A stretch of DNA of 64,000 nucleotides from assembly GCA_004154925.1 (NCBI GenBank), contig QJNS01000296.1:21441-85440 (forward strand), read 5' to 3'. This document shows, one piece after another, positions 11,376 through 23,007 of the stretch. The first letter of the stretch is position 1, and each line of letters opens with the position of its first letter. Both the position numbers and the translations under genes were made by a program. The DNA comes from Monosporascus cannonballus. Lineage: Eukaryota; Ascomycota; Sordariomycetes; Xylariales. The notes below the pieces were generated by a model. The model did not search any database and had not been told where the DNA came from. It was given only the letters and a program-made list of their open reading frames with translations.

Positions 11376-12228
11376 CTGGGATGACTATTACCTAACCTAC
11401 TGGGTGACTGGGTGACTGCATTACTCGGTATCCCCGGCGTTGGTTGACTGGCTGGCTTCTTGTGCTCTTGGGGGCTATCATTCTTGCCTTGGCGTCCTCG
11501 GGGATGATGCCCTCCAGCTGGATGAGATTAGACTAATGAAATCATGCACGCTTCAACATTCATAGATTCCCCCACAGAGACCAATGTCTCTGGATGAAAA
11601 GGCTGGATGGTATGCAGTAGTGGTATGCACGGACAGAAAGGGACACATTGCTCGCTTAGCAGAAGTGCATTAGGGCGGTCTGCTGGTCGGAAAAGCCGAG
11701 ATTCACGCACCTATATGACGACCGAAACTATAAATGGGATTAACCTTGCTTTATCAAAACCTCGGCCATCACCCGTCAGGTTAATCACTTGTCAGGTTCC
11801 CTGGCGTAACGCTTAACCCAGACAGAACCATAGGTGTCAAGGTATCCGTCCGAGCTTGCTCCCTTCTTCCCAAACCGGGACTACCATAGGATTCGTAATG
11901 ACGCCTATCTCTGCTAGAGGCTGCGTAGGTTGCCAGTTGTTTCAACGGCTCCTTACATTTGCCCTGTCGGCACGACCGAGAACCCCCTCGCAACACTAGG
12001 GCAATTTCCCAGGCTTCACCCTGATGACGGCCGTCACGGTCGGTCGGGCGATAGTACAGTAATCCTCCATATAGCTTACCTACAGATATATAGGGGCGTG
12101 ATAGTGATAGTGATGATAGGTACCAAGTAGCAAGGCCGAGATACGTACGTAGGTACTGGGGGCAACGGCGGCACGAAGTTTTTGGGTTACAATAACTACG
12201 TAATAACATAGGGGTTAGGTCGAGGTTG
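11376..12228. other. No gene seen
   Basis: 3' flank of the Ctf4/SepB gene. Short open frames only, none with a recognisable domain. Confidence 0.5.
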
Positions 12229-12557
12229 CCGCCCCAGTTAAGTTGGCTACGTCAAATTGTTATTCTTACCACACTAAATGCTCTTTGGCAACTCCACCGC
12301 TTATCACACACTGCGGTCCATAAAACACAAAGTGGGCAACTGGGTCAAAGGCTGGTACTTCTACCATAACACCACCCCACTGATAACACCACTGCAACAC
12401 CATAACCACTGCGAATATGAAAACCATATACCTAAACGGGGGGTTCTCACCGGCCCCAAACCCCGGGGGGCTTAACCCTAGCTCGTCGGTGGGGTTGCTA
12501 GAGAGCGTTTAGTGTGGTAAAATTAACGATTTGACGTTGTCGACCTAATCGGGCCGG
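12229..12557. mobile_element. Second MITE-like inverted-repeat element
   Basis: The arms at about 12229-12301 and 12485-12557 are imperfect inverted repeats of roughly 70 bp. The best-matching core reads TTACCACACTAAATGCTCT on the left, and the right arm read in reverse complement has AAACGCTCT in its place. Most differences are C/T or G/A. The interior of about 180 bp has no coding capacity. I could not find a convincing target-site duplication, so the outer ends are approximate. It is unrelated in sequence to the 4188-4941 element. Confidence 0.6.
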
Positions 12558-14546
12558 AGGCTTGTAAAGATGGAAACGGTCTGGCGCGTGCCACCTCCGC
12601 AAGAAAAGTCTTTCCGGGGTTAGCGTCCGTCTCTGCTGTGCATTTTTGTGAGCCGGGATACGCGGCGGCAAGCCACGCAGGCATCATAAGCTTTTTTTCC
12701 TGAAACGGGCTCCCGCCCGGCTGCCGTGCGCGACGCGGTGTAAAACCCGCTAGTCGTGCTGTTATCTGGTTCATGAGTATCGAATGCGTAGTGCCTTTCA
12801 ACTTGGTACCAATCGAATTCGCATATGAAGTACGAGACTATCTATACTACTGACGCTACAGTTGGAGGGCAGAGAAGCCCCTACGTGTACTCGTACACAC
12901 CTAATTAGACAAAAACGTTGTCCTCGGGGGGCCGTTTCCCAGGCAAGCCAGGATTGATCTTTTTGGCATGAGTTTCGGGGATTAAAACTCGACAGATGTG
13001 GGTTTTTGTTGGAAGTGGAGATCTGCTAAAGGACTTGGCATGGTACTCCCTGAACTGTCCGAACCCCGTGCCCTCTTGCGAAAGAAGAGATATCGCATAG
13101 GGTCAACGGCGTCGAATCTGCATCAGTTCCATTTATACGACCAACGGTGGCCCGTCTGTGTAGGGGAGAGGAACAGAGGCTTGGTTCATGAGAGAAGAGA
13201 TATATCGTAAGAAAATCCCACAAGATTACTGGAACAACCAGCCTCTCATATGAGCTACATCCCATCATTAGTTAAATAAATCCGGCAGGTGAGCGAGGCA
13301 CGGCTTCGCGGCGTCGAGACGCGTGCCACGGGAGATTTGCACTCTAGAAAGTTAGGAATACGGCCTCGCTCATCTCGCATGACGTATACCCAAGAACACG
13401 GACACTACCCGAACCTTATTTATCCCAACTCTCTCACCGCGCGCACACATTCGCGGACCGTCTCCCGTCGACAGATCTTTGCCCGGCTGTCCCTGGCTCC
13501 AAACCGAAACCCGTCAAGTTGAGCGGGCGCAACAGAATCACGCCGGCCACTCTTGGATTGCGAAGGCTGTTCGTTCCTTGGCAATAAGGCCAACTTTAAT
13601 GATTCTAACCTCCATCTATATATGGCTTGATATAGATCGCTAGGCACTAGAATATCCACAGTCACCCTGGGATGTCCATAAACTGTTTTACATCAAGTAC
13701 CTCCCCACAATCGATAGACTTGGTTAGGACGCGAAACCTGCATCGGACCGACGTCTTACTAATAAGTAGGGAAAACGTCCCCTAAGCTGCTCACAGTAAC
13801 GCCGACGATCGAACGAAATGTTCTGCAGTGATTGTTCTGGAAGTGGGTGTGGGAGTGTCGGATTCACGTTGGTAAACGGACAAGGCTGCTGCCAAGGTGG
13901 CCCCCTCGTCAATGATGGTTGCTCAATATCTACTTTAATACAGTAAGCCGCACAGGGCAGTGATCCATGATTCGATGGACAGCAGAAGCTTCGTTGGACT
14001 TGGCTCGCGAATCCCCTTTCTTTCCGATCCTTCCTCGTCATCGGCATGGCGCACGTGGCGGAGGCTGCGCCCGGACCTTATTACTTCCAAAGGGTGAGAT
14101 CGCTCGAAGAGAAGTTTTACAAGGCTCGATTAGGAGCAAAGGGAAGCTATTCTCCCATCTCCACCCCCCACTGAAAAACCCTGAAGTAGCTAGGGGGTCC
14201 TGGTAGGTGGGCATGCCGCTGAAACATGGGTTTACCGTGAGGAATCAGGATACATATCTCCCCCCGGAGCACTATGCGGTAGTCCTTGCTGACCTCTTGC
14301 TGACCTCCCGCTATGTCGGACGTCTCTTTCAATAATGATCTACTCACCGGTAGTTGAACACCGAAATCTGGTTTGACTTGATTATTAAGACGGACGCCGC
14401 TGTGCATACCCACCACCACAACAAAGACGCTTGGATTCTGGGGCATCCACGACGAGAAACAGCGCTAGGAAAGTCGGGGCAGAACATCAGCTAGGAAGAA
14501 CATGTTGCGCCAGCTTCATCTATAAATCCCTAAATAGAGTCCCAAG
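12558..14546. other. No gene seen
   Basis: About 2 kb without a supportable gene. Open frames are short and overlap on both strands. Confidence 0.5.
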
Positions 14547-16230
14547 ATGGCTGGGGTTTATTCCACGACGGGATACGGCAACTCGGGCGAACCGAAACCG
14601 TTGGTAAATGAAAAGGAAACAGTCTATGGCACGTTGGTGACCTTCGTGGTGAGTAGTAATTCGGAACCACGACAAGCTTCGAAGCACCTCTAACGAGAAC
14701 CGGCAGGCTGTTCAGTGGTTGTGCGTTATTCTCAGGCTATGGAGCCGGTTCAAAGCACGATGTCTCGGATATGATGATGCATTTGTTTCCATTGCCTCGG
14801 TAAGGATCGGGCTGAGTAACATTTTGCGGAGCACTCAGGCTGATAATTGCATTATTCGTCAGGCGTTTGCCACTGTCGGCTCGATATTTGTCTGCCGAAG
14901 TAAGGGTATGACTCCATACGGCGAGGGAGCCGAATAGCTAACTATATGTGCCAGCCGCCGAGGACGGGTTGGGCGAACGCTTTGCAGAGATAGGATATGA
15001 GAACAGGGTCAGCTTCCAGCAGGTGGGTAACGAAAGGAGCCCCAGCAGGCGGAGCCTTCTACGTTATCGGCGGTATCTCTGACCAAATTTCATAGAATTA
15101 CTACATCGCCTTGCTCAGCTACTCGATTTCCACAACTTTCACGAAATTATGTCTACTAGCCCAGTACATCCGCATGTTCGACAGGGCGAATCCGCTGCGG
15201 CGCGTATGTTGGGGCTTCTTGTTCCTGACGTCCATCTGGGGCATCGCATTCATCATTATCTCCGTGGTCCCGTGTTTCCCCATTTCCGATTTCTGGTATA
15301 GGGGGGAAGGCACGTGTTACGGGTTCGGGTCGATAGAACCTCACGAGCTCGCGGGCACCTATACTGTCCAGACAGCCACGAACATGATCCTGGACCTGAT
15401 CGTCCTCGCGATTCCGGTCCCGCTTTACTTCCAGAAGTCCACACCCTGGAAGACCAGGATGGGAATCGGAGCTCTTCTATTACTCGGAGTGACGTAAGTG
15501 TTGGCGATGCCCTCCACACACCCCCCCCCCCTTTCCACTCCTTTGCCCGCGCGTGGAAAGAAAGCAGGCATCCTCCTCGTACTCCACATAGCGCGTGCCT
15601 TTGTTGCTAACTCCTCGAACCAGTGTCAACATCCTCAGCATATGGCGGCTGCAGACGATCGCGCAGTCGAAGGCGGCCACGTACCCCGTGCTGGACCCGA
15701 CGTGGTACGGGCCCAAGAGCATCGTGCTGGCCGCGATCGAGGTGAACCTGGCGAGCATCTGTGCGTCGATCCCCGTGTTCTGGCCCATGATCTCGCAGGC
15801 GCTGTCGACGCGCGCCGCCAAGATCTTCGTGACGCAGGAGGGCCACGTCGTGCACCAACACCGCCGGCTCTCGCGCGGCCGCGACGGCCGCGGCGACGAC
15901 GGATACGACGGTGGAAACGACGATGGCGACCGGGGGGGCTGCTACGAGCTGCGGGACAGCGAGTCCGGCACCGGCGCCGCCGGCAGCAGCGAGTCGAGCC
16001 TCCACCTCGTCCGCTCGTCCACCTCCCACAACAGGCCAAACCCCTCCACCACCGCCGCTCACTACAACGACAAGTATGTCGCGAACCTCGTCACGCCCCT
16101 GGGTCTCCAGAAGGACATCGCCGCCGAGGCCGAGATCAAGTCCGACGGGCAGGAGGGGTTCGAGAGGGAGCAGCGGCGGCACTTCGGACGAGGCGGAACC
16201 CTACAGTCCAAGTCGTTTATTGGTGATTAG
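14547..16230 (+). CDS. Fungal rhodopsin-fold (PTH11-like) membrane protein
   Basis: Seven-helix plasma-membrane-type protein of the fungal rhodopsin/SAT4 group, which includes PTH11-like putative receptors. Six exons: 14547-14648, 14707-14799, 14863-14899, 14955-15022, 15096-15493 and 15624-16230, totalling 433 residues. All five introns have GT-AG ends, four with clear CTAAC/CTGAC branch sites. Family hallmarks are the N-terminal RLWSRFKARCLGYDDAFV, with the conserved aromatic-Arg and Gly-Tyr-Asp-Asp, the ALLSYSISTTFTKLCLLAQY helix, the loop WYRGEGTCYGFGS with a conserved Cys, and the helix TNMILDLIVLAIPVPLYF. The last helix region (EVNLASICASIPVFWPMI) is followed by a long Gly/Asp/Ser/Arg-rich cytosolic tail of about 150 residues. 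There is no N-terminal CFEM cysteine domain. The ligand is unknown; a receptor role is inference from relatives. Confidence 0.88.
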
Positions 16231-17031
16231 GCAGATCTCATGCGTTTGATTTTTATGCTAATAGATACCCCTTTATTCGCAACCTACCGAAACGGTCTTT
16301 TCTGCTTTGGTCGCCGAAAGTCGCTTTGGCTTGTTCGTGTGAAGTTCCTGCCGAGAATCCCACATTCTACGCCGACGTGCCAGCGTATTTGTGATGCGAC
16401 CGATAAAGTCCAACAGACAGAGCTCCCTCAAACGAGATGAGCCGCCTCCCCGAATCTCGAGCCGTTCCCAAACGAACTGACATAATTATATAGGCAGTTC
16501 CCTATCAGCATGATGCCAGTCGATCCAGCAATATAAGGACTCATCACACCTAGCCATCACTCCGATACTCAACACGATGTCAACTATTCCATATTCACTG
16601 GCGATTACCGGAACACTCAAATTTACGTATTGGTGGCAAGCCGGTCAGTATGATGAATTCTGAAACGCAGTATGCCCGTTTTAAGGACAAGGCCCCTGTG
16701 AGGATTAGAAGCAAGATGATGGGACATAGGATAGGGTTTAAGGGGCCGGCCCTGCAAGGAGCCGCCAGTGCATTGTATGTCTCTCTAGATATGGCAACTG
16801 TCCTAACCATGTGCCTTCAGACCATTTGTACCTTCTTGAAATGAAATCGCGACCTGCAACCATGACGAAACGTCACAAGAACCTGCCTCAGCTACCAAGC
16901 ACGTCAGTATGCATGCGCGGATGCCGTGCTTTATCCTAACCGCAACGGGAATCTGCACAAATGCTCTAATTCCGAATTATCCGTCAGACCGTCCGACCGT
17001 CAACCGAGCATCTCGAGTCAGAATGCCACGC
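16231..17031. other. No gene seen
   Basis: 800 bp between the rhodopsin-fold gene and the convergent small basic-protein gene. It holds overlapping small frames only. Confidence 0.5.
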
Positions 17032-17863
17032 TCAGGCCGCGCCGTAAGGGGTATCGTCCTCCTCACCCTGAGGCTCGCTCTTGACGAATATGCCGAACTG
17101 TTCCTTGAGATCATTATCGATGTCGTCGTCCTGGACCGCGGGGATCTCCTTTTTGGTTCTACCCTCGCCCTTGACATTGCCCTTGACGTGGCCCCTACCC
17201 TGGCCCTGGCCCTTACCCGCGGCGGCGGCCGCCGGGGCGCGGGGTTTCTTGCTTGGAGACGGGCCGACCTTATTCTCGTCGTCGGTGTCGTCACCCGAAG
17301 CGGCGAGGGCGGCAGCAACGGCCGCAGCGGGCTTGGCTGCCGGCTGGGGCACGGGCTTCGAGCCGGCTGCCTTACGCTTCGAGCCGGCTGCGCCCGAGGG
17401 CGCCGCGCCGGCCGCCTCCATGAGCTTCTTGCGGACGACGCTCCAGCTGGCACGGGCCGTAGCCTCATTTTTGTAGTCGCATAGTTCAGCGAACTTGGCG
17501 AAATCGATCTAATCAGATCGTAATGTATGGGTTAGCAGATGAGGTGGGAGAACGCGCAGTGTCCAAGTGAAGCGGGGAAGGAAGAGGCAGATATAGCGGA
17601 GATGCCATGAGAGAGTGTGGTTCTTGCCTTGCTTGAACGCTGGCGATTATTGGGCGGGCTGATTCTGGACACGGAAAGCATGGGGTGTCCCGAGCGCAGG
17701 CGAATCAAGTTCTGTGAGGCATTTCGCGAGGAGCTCAGTGGATGTGGTGAATATTCAGTGAGTCGGAAGTGAGTATACGTACCTGGGGTTCGGTTTTCAG
17801 GCATCGCCATGCCTTGGCAACCAGCTCAGAGTCGCGAGCACTCAAGCCTTTGTTTCCACTCAT
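17032..17863 (-). CDS. Small fungal protein with basic disordered tail
   Basis: Two exons, 17863-17783 and 17508-17032, give 185 residues. The 274-bp intron (GTACGT donor, TTAG acceptor) is longer than its neighbours' and joins in phase 0. The first ~65 residues look folded: LSARDSELVAKAWRCLKTEP, then IDFAKFAELCDYKNEATARA and SWSVVRKKL across the junction. This pattern of Trp, Leu and Lys recurs in small fungal proteins of unknown function and is distantly reminiscent of a Myb/SANT helix bundle. The rest is Ala/Pro/Lys/Gly-rich (AAGKGQGQGRGHVKGNVKGE) with an acidic end, suggesting intrinsic disorder and perhaps nuclear localisation. I do not recognise a specific function. Confidence 0.75.
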
Positions 17864-19457
17864 TTTGCAAATCGATGTGCGGTAGTCGACAGAGATTTTG
17901 TGGGTGTCCGTATGAGAATGGGTCCTTGTCTAAATCACGCCTTTGGCTTGGTGTTGGATAAGAAGAGAGTTGGGTGGTTGTGGGTGTACGTGGAGATTTA
18001 GATATGACTGGAAGGTAGAGGATGAAAACGAAGGAGTGTAAAGCGGATCCGCGCAGATGAAGATGTAGTTGCTTGAACGGTGTCTGAGAGGTCAGGAAGA
18101 TGATTAGAGGAATGGTTGCCTAGGACGGCTTAATTGTTTGGATCTCGACGCCCCTTAACGAATCTCGACGCTGCCTAACTGAATTGGAAGTGAATTATAT
18201 AGATCTGATAAATAGTAGTTAGTGCTTTATTATTTAACCGTGGATAATACTTTGTGCGAGTCTAATCGACGAACCAGACCGAGTCATCCGCATACTTAGG
18301 AGGGAGTAACCTTGGTCATCTTATTGAAGCAATAAGTTCCTTACAACACCAACGGATACATCCAAACAGGATATGTGAAGCATGTCAGATCTGAATGTAT
18401 CTGATATCTCCGTATAAGAAACAATGGCAGCAAGAAGCCTAAGTTAGAGCTTCTATATCAAACCCGTTACTCTCGGCAGTAAACTCAATACGACGTATGA
18501 ACTTGTAAAAGTTCACTATATCACACAAGGTTTAGAAGCATTACTTCAAGCTACCAGTGTTTCGGGACCAGTCACCGTATAAAATTCGAATTACCTTCCC
18601 AAGGACTATGGTTAGCGCTTACCAGGCGAGTTAAATGGAGCTCTCATCTTGTCTTCGGCAGTAATTAGTTGTAGGCGCCTGTCAAAATCGTTGACTTACC
18701 GTCAGCCGCTGCCTTCCCGAACCGGAAGGCGTCAGTTATCGGATATGGGGAAGCAGACTTGGTATGAGATCTAACAACTACCACCCTTTTATTCCGTTGG
18801 CATCATGAGCGATTCGGCAACATGTAATATGGCCTCTAGTCACAACACTTCTGGTGTTTCCCAACACACAAGAGAGACGCCCCTTTTCACGAAACGGTTC
18901 ACTGGATCATCCTGATGGACAGGCTAGATCTCCTTACGTGCTAGAGAGTCGCCCCCTCCCCCCCCCGGGGGGGTAATGAAGTTCACCACACTGACATATA
19001 CGCCATTAGTATGGGGTGTGTCCGAGTTCAAGGGCGTTCCGCGGTTATCAATGGAGGGTCACAAATGGGAGTCCTAGAGCCGTCGCTTGTCACGTTTCGA
19101 TGAGTGCATGCTGCTCGACTTTTTGCATGAGTACGCACCCGCCTCTCCAACTAGATTCACAATGCCAGATAGCAGCGTTAAACCCCCTTTGTCACATGCT
19201 GAGAAAAGAATACCTATCTGGTGGCAGAAACACAGAGAGTGAAAGAACAGACTGGCATAAGACCAGGTGAGCTGATGAATTCGTCTCGCAGCATGCCAGT
19301 TGATATCAAAGCTTTCCCCTTATATGGTGCCATTCCACTAAAACGCTAGGATATTAACTCCTTTGATGAAGAGAGCAAATCCTCTGCGAGGAGAAAAATG
19401 AATCCCAAGATAGTTTCCAAAAAAGATGGAACAATGACGGAGTTTGATCTCGTAAAA
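17864..19457. other. No gene seen; C/G homopolymer palindrome
   Basis: About 1.6 kb with no supportable gene. At about 18952-18973 a C-rich run meets a G run, a self-complementary block that is prone to assembly error. Confidence 0.5.
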
Positions 19458-19530
19458 TGGACTCGCGGGGAATCGAACCCCGGACCACTCCCATGCTAAG
19501 GGAGTATTATACCACTATCACCAGGTTAGT
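19458..19530 (-). pseudogene. tRNA-Ala(AGC), 5' acceptor strand missing
   Basis: Read on the minus strand, the 3' portion is a well-formed alanine tRNA. The anticodon arm CTCCC-TTAGCAT-GGGAG has anticodon AGC. The T arm CGGGG-TTCGATT-CCCCG is perfect and includes the B box GGTTCGATTCC. The 3' acceptor strand CGAGTCC has U at position 70 (half of the G3-U70 alanine identity pair), followed by discriminator A. A near-consensus A box (TGGTGATAGTGG) is present. The seven bases where the 5' acceptor strand should be (ACTAACC, 19530-19524) do not pair with it. The tRNA is therefore 5'-truncated or disrupted at its start and is probably not functional. Confidence 0.75.
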
Positions 19531-20570
19531 TACTAGGACCGCAAGAATTCTGATTCCTGCTTCAACTCACCTAAACCACAAGCCCGTATCAGAAGCTGAT
19601 AAATGGTCATTTGCCTATTTTCAATTATAAGGGCTTTGTGCGTCCGGCCCAACACGCGATTGGTTGGTGGGTATTTTCAGGGGTACCACAACTGGTATCC
19701 ACTTGGCTCGGGGACAGCCATCGAGGGTAAATCTTTTCTCCGGGCGTCAGCAGAATTCTGCTGCCCCCTACTCCCCAATTCCGAATTGTTCATATTATTG
19801 GACATGAGTCTATGTTTATTTCGTGGGCTGGTTATATCGAAAGACCAAAGCGGTGGGTAGTTTGTCCAAAATTGATCTGAGAGAGTAGTGTTACTGAACC
19901 AGTGTCTCACGAACCCATGGACGCGCCATGGTCATTATTCCCTAGTGTGAGAAGGGCCAGGGATCCATCACCAGATGATAGCCTCGAAAGGTCAGTCACG
20001 GTTGTTCCCATGGACCACATGAGGGTGTCTTTTGAATTTCACGGGCCTGACGGTGGGCTTGCGCAGACTTTCGCCTTGAGTGTACTGTGAGTCTAAGCGC
20101 ATACATACACTCGATATAACAATAGCCCTAAACGAGAACTTCGAATTTATGTCGAAATAAAGAAAGGGGCTTTTAGGACAAGCCTTTGAGCTCCTAAGTT
20201 GGATTTTTTAAGATACGAGGAGACCGGTAAGTACGTGCTATGATCATTTCCCCCCTATATCTACAGCGGCATTTGCTTTGCTCTACGAGATAGGCGACTC
20301 TTGGGTGGAAGAAAGGTGCTATATGTCAAGGATCTTCCATATTGCTACTTGGCTAAAAGCGACGGACTTGATTGAAACGTGTTTGCAACAGCACCTCTGG
20401 ACGGCAATTGATGATGCCCATGCGCACATCCAGACTTCGGTTTTTGTCAGCCCGGGGTTGGGGATTTCCTTGTACGCTAAGTTACGCGACAACTAGCAAC
20501 ATTACTCGAGTGCTGGGTGGCGTCTAATGGGCAGCAAAGCCGGCGGCTTAGCCTCCCTAGCCGTGGCGGC
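19531..20570. other. No gene seen
   Basis: About 1 kb of ordinary composition upstream of the direct-repeat relic; no supportable gene. Confidence 0.5.
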
Positions 20571-20694
20571 AGAAAAGGAGAGGTCTTTTGGGTGGTCTAA
20601 AACATGATGATGATGTTAGGTGCAAGTCTGGTCCTGAGCTTCAGTAAAAATACCCCTTATGTACTATATGGCGCCTTCCTTCGGAGGTACCTGC
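20571..20694 (+). repeat. Direct repeat, copy 1
   Basis: About 124 bp beginning AGAAAAGGAGAGGTCTTTTG, repeated in the same orientation at 21362-21485. The two copies bracket about 670 bp that is mostly very AT-rich. This copy has the unmutated (C/G) state at most of the differing sites. Confidence 0.8.
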
Positions 20695-20779
20695 CATTTG
20701 GTCCGCCATTGCAAATGACCGACCTTGGTCACCTCTTTTCCAAATATTACGATAACTTCGTTTTGGCTTTTAGCCTATT

Positions 20780-21330
20780 GATTTCCTAATGACTTTCTAA
20801 TAAATAATAACATATTTATTTATTTTATTCTCTCTTATTATTAATAATTCTAATAAAAGAAAATGATTTTTATAGTTGCATTATATATAAATTATTTTAT
20901 TATAGATTTTAGCCAGTGTGAGAAAAAGTTCATAAGTATAATTTAAATAATTTGCCAATATAAATTTTTTTATAAGATTACGTTTTAATAAAAATAATAT
21001 CAAAGTATAATATTGAAGTCTCTTTTTAATATATATAAAGATAATATTTAACGTATATAAAATATTTTAATAATTAAATGTTATAATTTAACTAAAAAAT
21101 TTTTCGAAAAAATTTAAATATTATAAAATAAATTACAAAATTTGAAAGGTTTATTAAATTAACGAAATAATCGATAACTTATTAAAATTTTTTGAATAAT
21201 GTTATAATTTAGCATTTTAATTAGCAATTTTTTCAAAATTTAATAATTAACGAGATAAATGAGAAAATTAAATAACGATATATATAGGGCCAAAATTGAT
21301 CATAATGCATAACCTAGCTTTTGTTAAAAT
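20780..21330. repeat. AT-rich, RIP-like block
   Basis: Roughly 550 bp almost free of G and C, lying between two direct repeats. No coding frame can be read. It looks like the mutated interior of an old transposon or duplicated segment. Confidence 0.6.
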
Positions 21331-21361
21331 CTGAGCGATCACCTTTCTTACCGAAGATACC

Positions 21362-21485
21362 AGAAAAGGAGAGATCTTTTGAGTGGTCCAAAAGATGATA
21401 ATGATGTTAGGTACAAGTCTAGTCCTGAGCTTTAGTAGAAATACCCCTCATGTACTGTGTGGCACCTTCCTTTAGAAGTATCTGC
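21362..21485 (+). repeat. Direct repeat, copy 2 (transition-mutated)
   Basis: Second copy of the repeat at 20571-20694. Differences are mostly G-to-A and C-to-T relative to copy 1, for example GGTGCAAGTCTGG in copy 1 against GGTACAAGTCTAG here, and GCTTCAG against GCTTTAG. This is the signature expected of RIP. Confidence 0.8.
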
Positions 21486-23007
21486 TATCTGCGGCTGGGT
21501 TCGAATGAAGTAGAGTAGTCTAGTGCGCTAGAGTTATCCGTGCGCCTATCTCCCAATACTCACGCTTTTACAAACTGTTATGACAAACTATTAAGGAAAT
21601 TAGTAGGCTTAGTGTGTCAAGGCAAAGTGATAATTAATTGACTGTGTAAGCTAGAAAGACCTGTCCTAGAAGATGTAGACGGGGACATGCTTGTCTATGA
21701 CGTCATATGTAGTTATCTATGATATGGCGGATGTCGTCTGCTAGAAATAATAAAAATACCGGATATTTTACTGATAGATTTCATAAACACCTTATGTTTT
21801 CCTGCGTCAACTTTGTTATTTAATGCTGATATAATTATATGTAAAAGTTTATCACGCTTATATATATATATATATATATATATATGCTAAAATTTAAATT
21901 CTTTTAAATTGTACTATTATATATAATTTTATCTATAAAAATATTCGCAAAAACCCTACACTATGATATAGTTTTCGAATAATAATGGGTTTAATCCTAA
22001 CCGTAAATCATATCTATTTTCCGCTCTTTTATTTATTTCTTCTGAATTGTGGTAATGGAGCGTAGGAGATAGTTTGGTGGGAGATACAGGCGCACGGATT
22101 TTTTGGCGCATTAGTATACAAATTGCCCGCTGAATCATACGTTAGTAAGTCATTCCAAATCATCTCAAAGGTCAATTCTGAGCTAGTCAAGCCTCTAATC
22201 TTATCCATCCATAGCTCTGTCTTCTTCGCGATTGGAATCGCCCAGTCCTTCATTGCTTGTGGACCAAGCCGTTATCTACCAAGACGGGTAGAGTCAGCAA
22301 GGATATAGTTGCTTGGAGATCTTCCGCCAGACCCATGAAATGCCAGCGTTAGACTGGTCTGCAGCAACTCCCGTTAACCGGCTCTTCAATGTCACTACTC
22401 GCACTGTCTGTTTCTAGGGCCCAGTCTACGATATGGCAAAGAAACACGAGGCCGGGCGGGTAGGTTCACGGGCAGAGATGATCGTCGATGCAGTGCGCTC
22501 GCATAAGATTCCTCCAGCCGAGCACCCAAAGGCACTCTTCACCGGTCCCTTGCCCTGGGCCCTTAGCGGCACCACGAATTGATTAGTTGCCGTTCCCCGT
22601 GTCTCTCCTATCTTCGCTTGGCTGTTTCGCCACACGTAAAGGCACTTGTCTCCTGCCTCAAGGTGGCTATGGTCCAAACGGCCAGTGGAAGAGGGTGGTT
22701 ACCTGCAACCTTAAATGGCCTCAGCCCCCGTTTGCTATCAGCTACACACGACTTCCATGGGGGGAAATTTCACCCGGGTTCTTGGGTGTTCGTCTTCAGG
22801 CTTCTCGGTTGGGTTTGGTTGGTCTGCGGCTCATTTGAATTTCACCTCTGAGCGGCCCAGCTGTCCAGGAGCCTGATCCATTTGATCACTCTCTAGTCAA
22901 TGAGGGCATGGAGCTTTCTCACTTACCACTACCTAGGAGCTTTTTTCTTTGAAGGATAACGGTCCGGATTGTCACTGAGTCCCGCTCGTAGTGTCGTGGC
23001 TGGCGAA
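21486..23007. other. No gene seen; TA microsatellite
   Basis: Contains an uninterrupted TA run at 21859-21885 in an AT-rich setting (about 21730-21960), then normal-composition DNA upstream of the large uncharacterised gene. An upstream exon of that gene could lie within the last 100 bp. Confidence 0.45.

Noticed and set aside
11607..14446. Several 60-140-codon frames between 11.6 and 14.4 kb
   Set aside because: They overlap on opposite strands, lack domains, and have no matched splice sites.
15498..16226. 242-codon Arg/Pro-rich frame overlapping the last exon of the rhodopsin-fold gene
   Set aside because: A shadow frame in GC-rich coding DNA. The in-phase exon in the other frame continues the conserved membrane protein.
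22426..22851. Overlapping frames of 83-90 codons near 22.6 kb
   Set aside because: No domain and competing frames on both strands. They may be 5' leader of the large gene but cannot be supported as coding.
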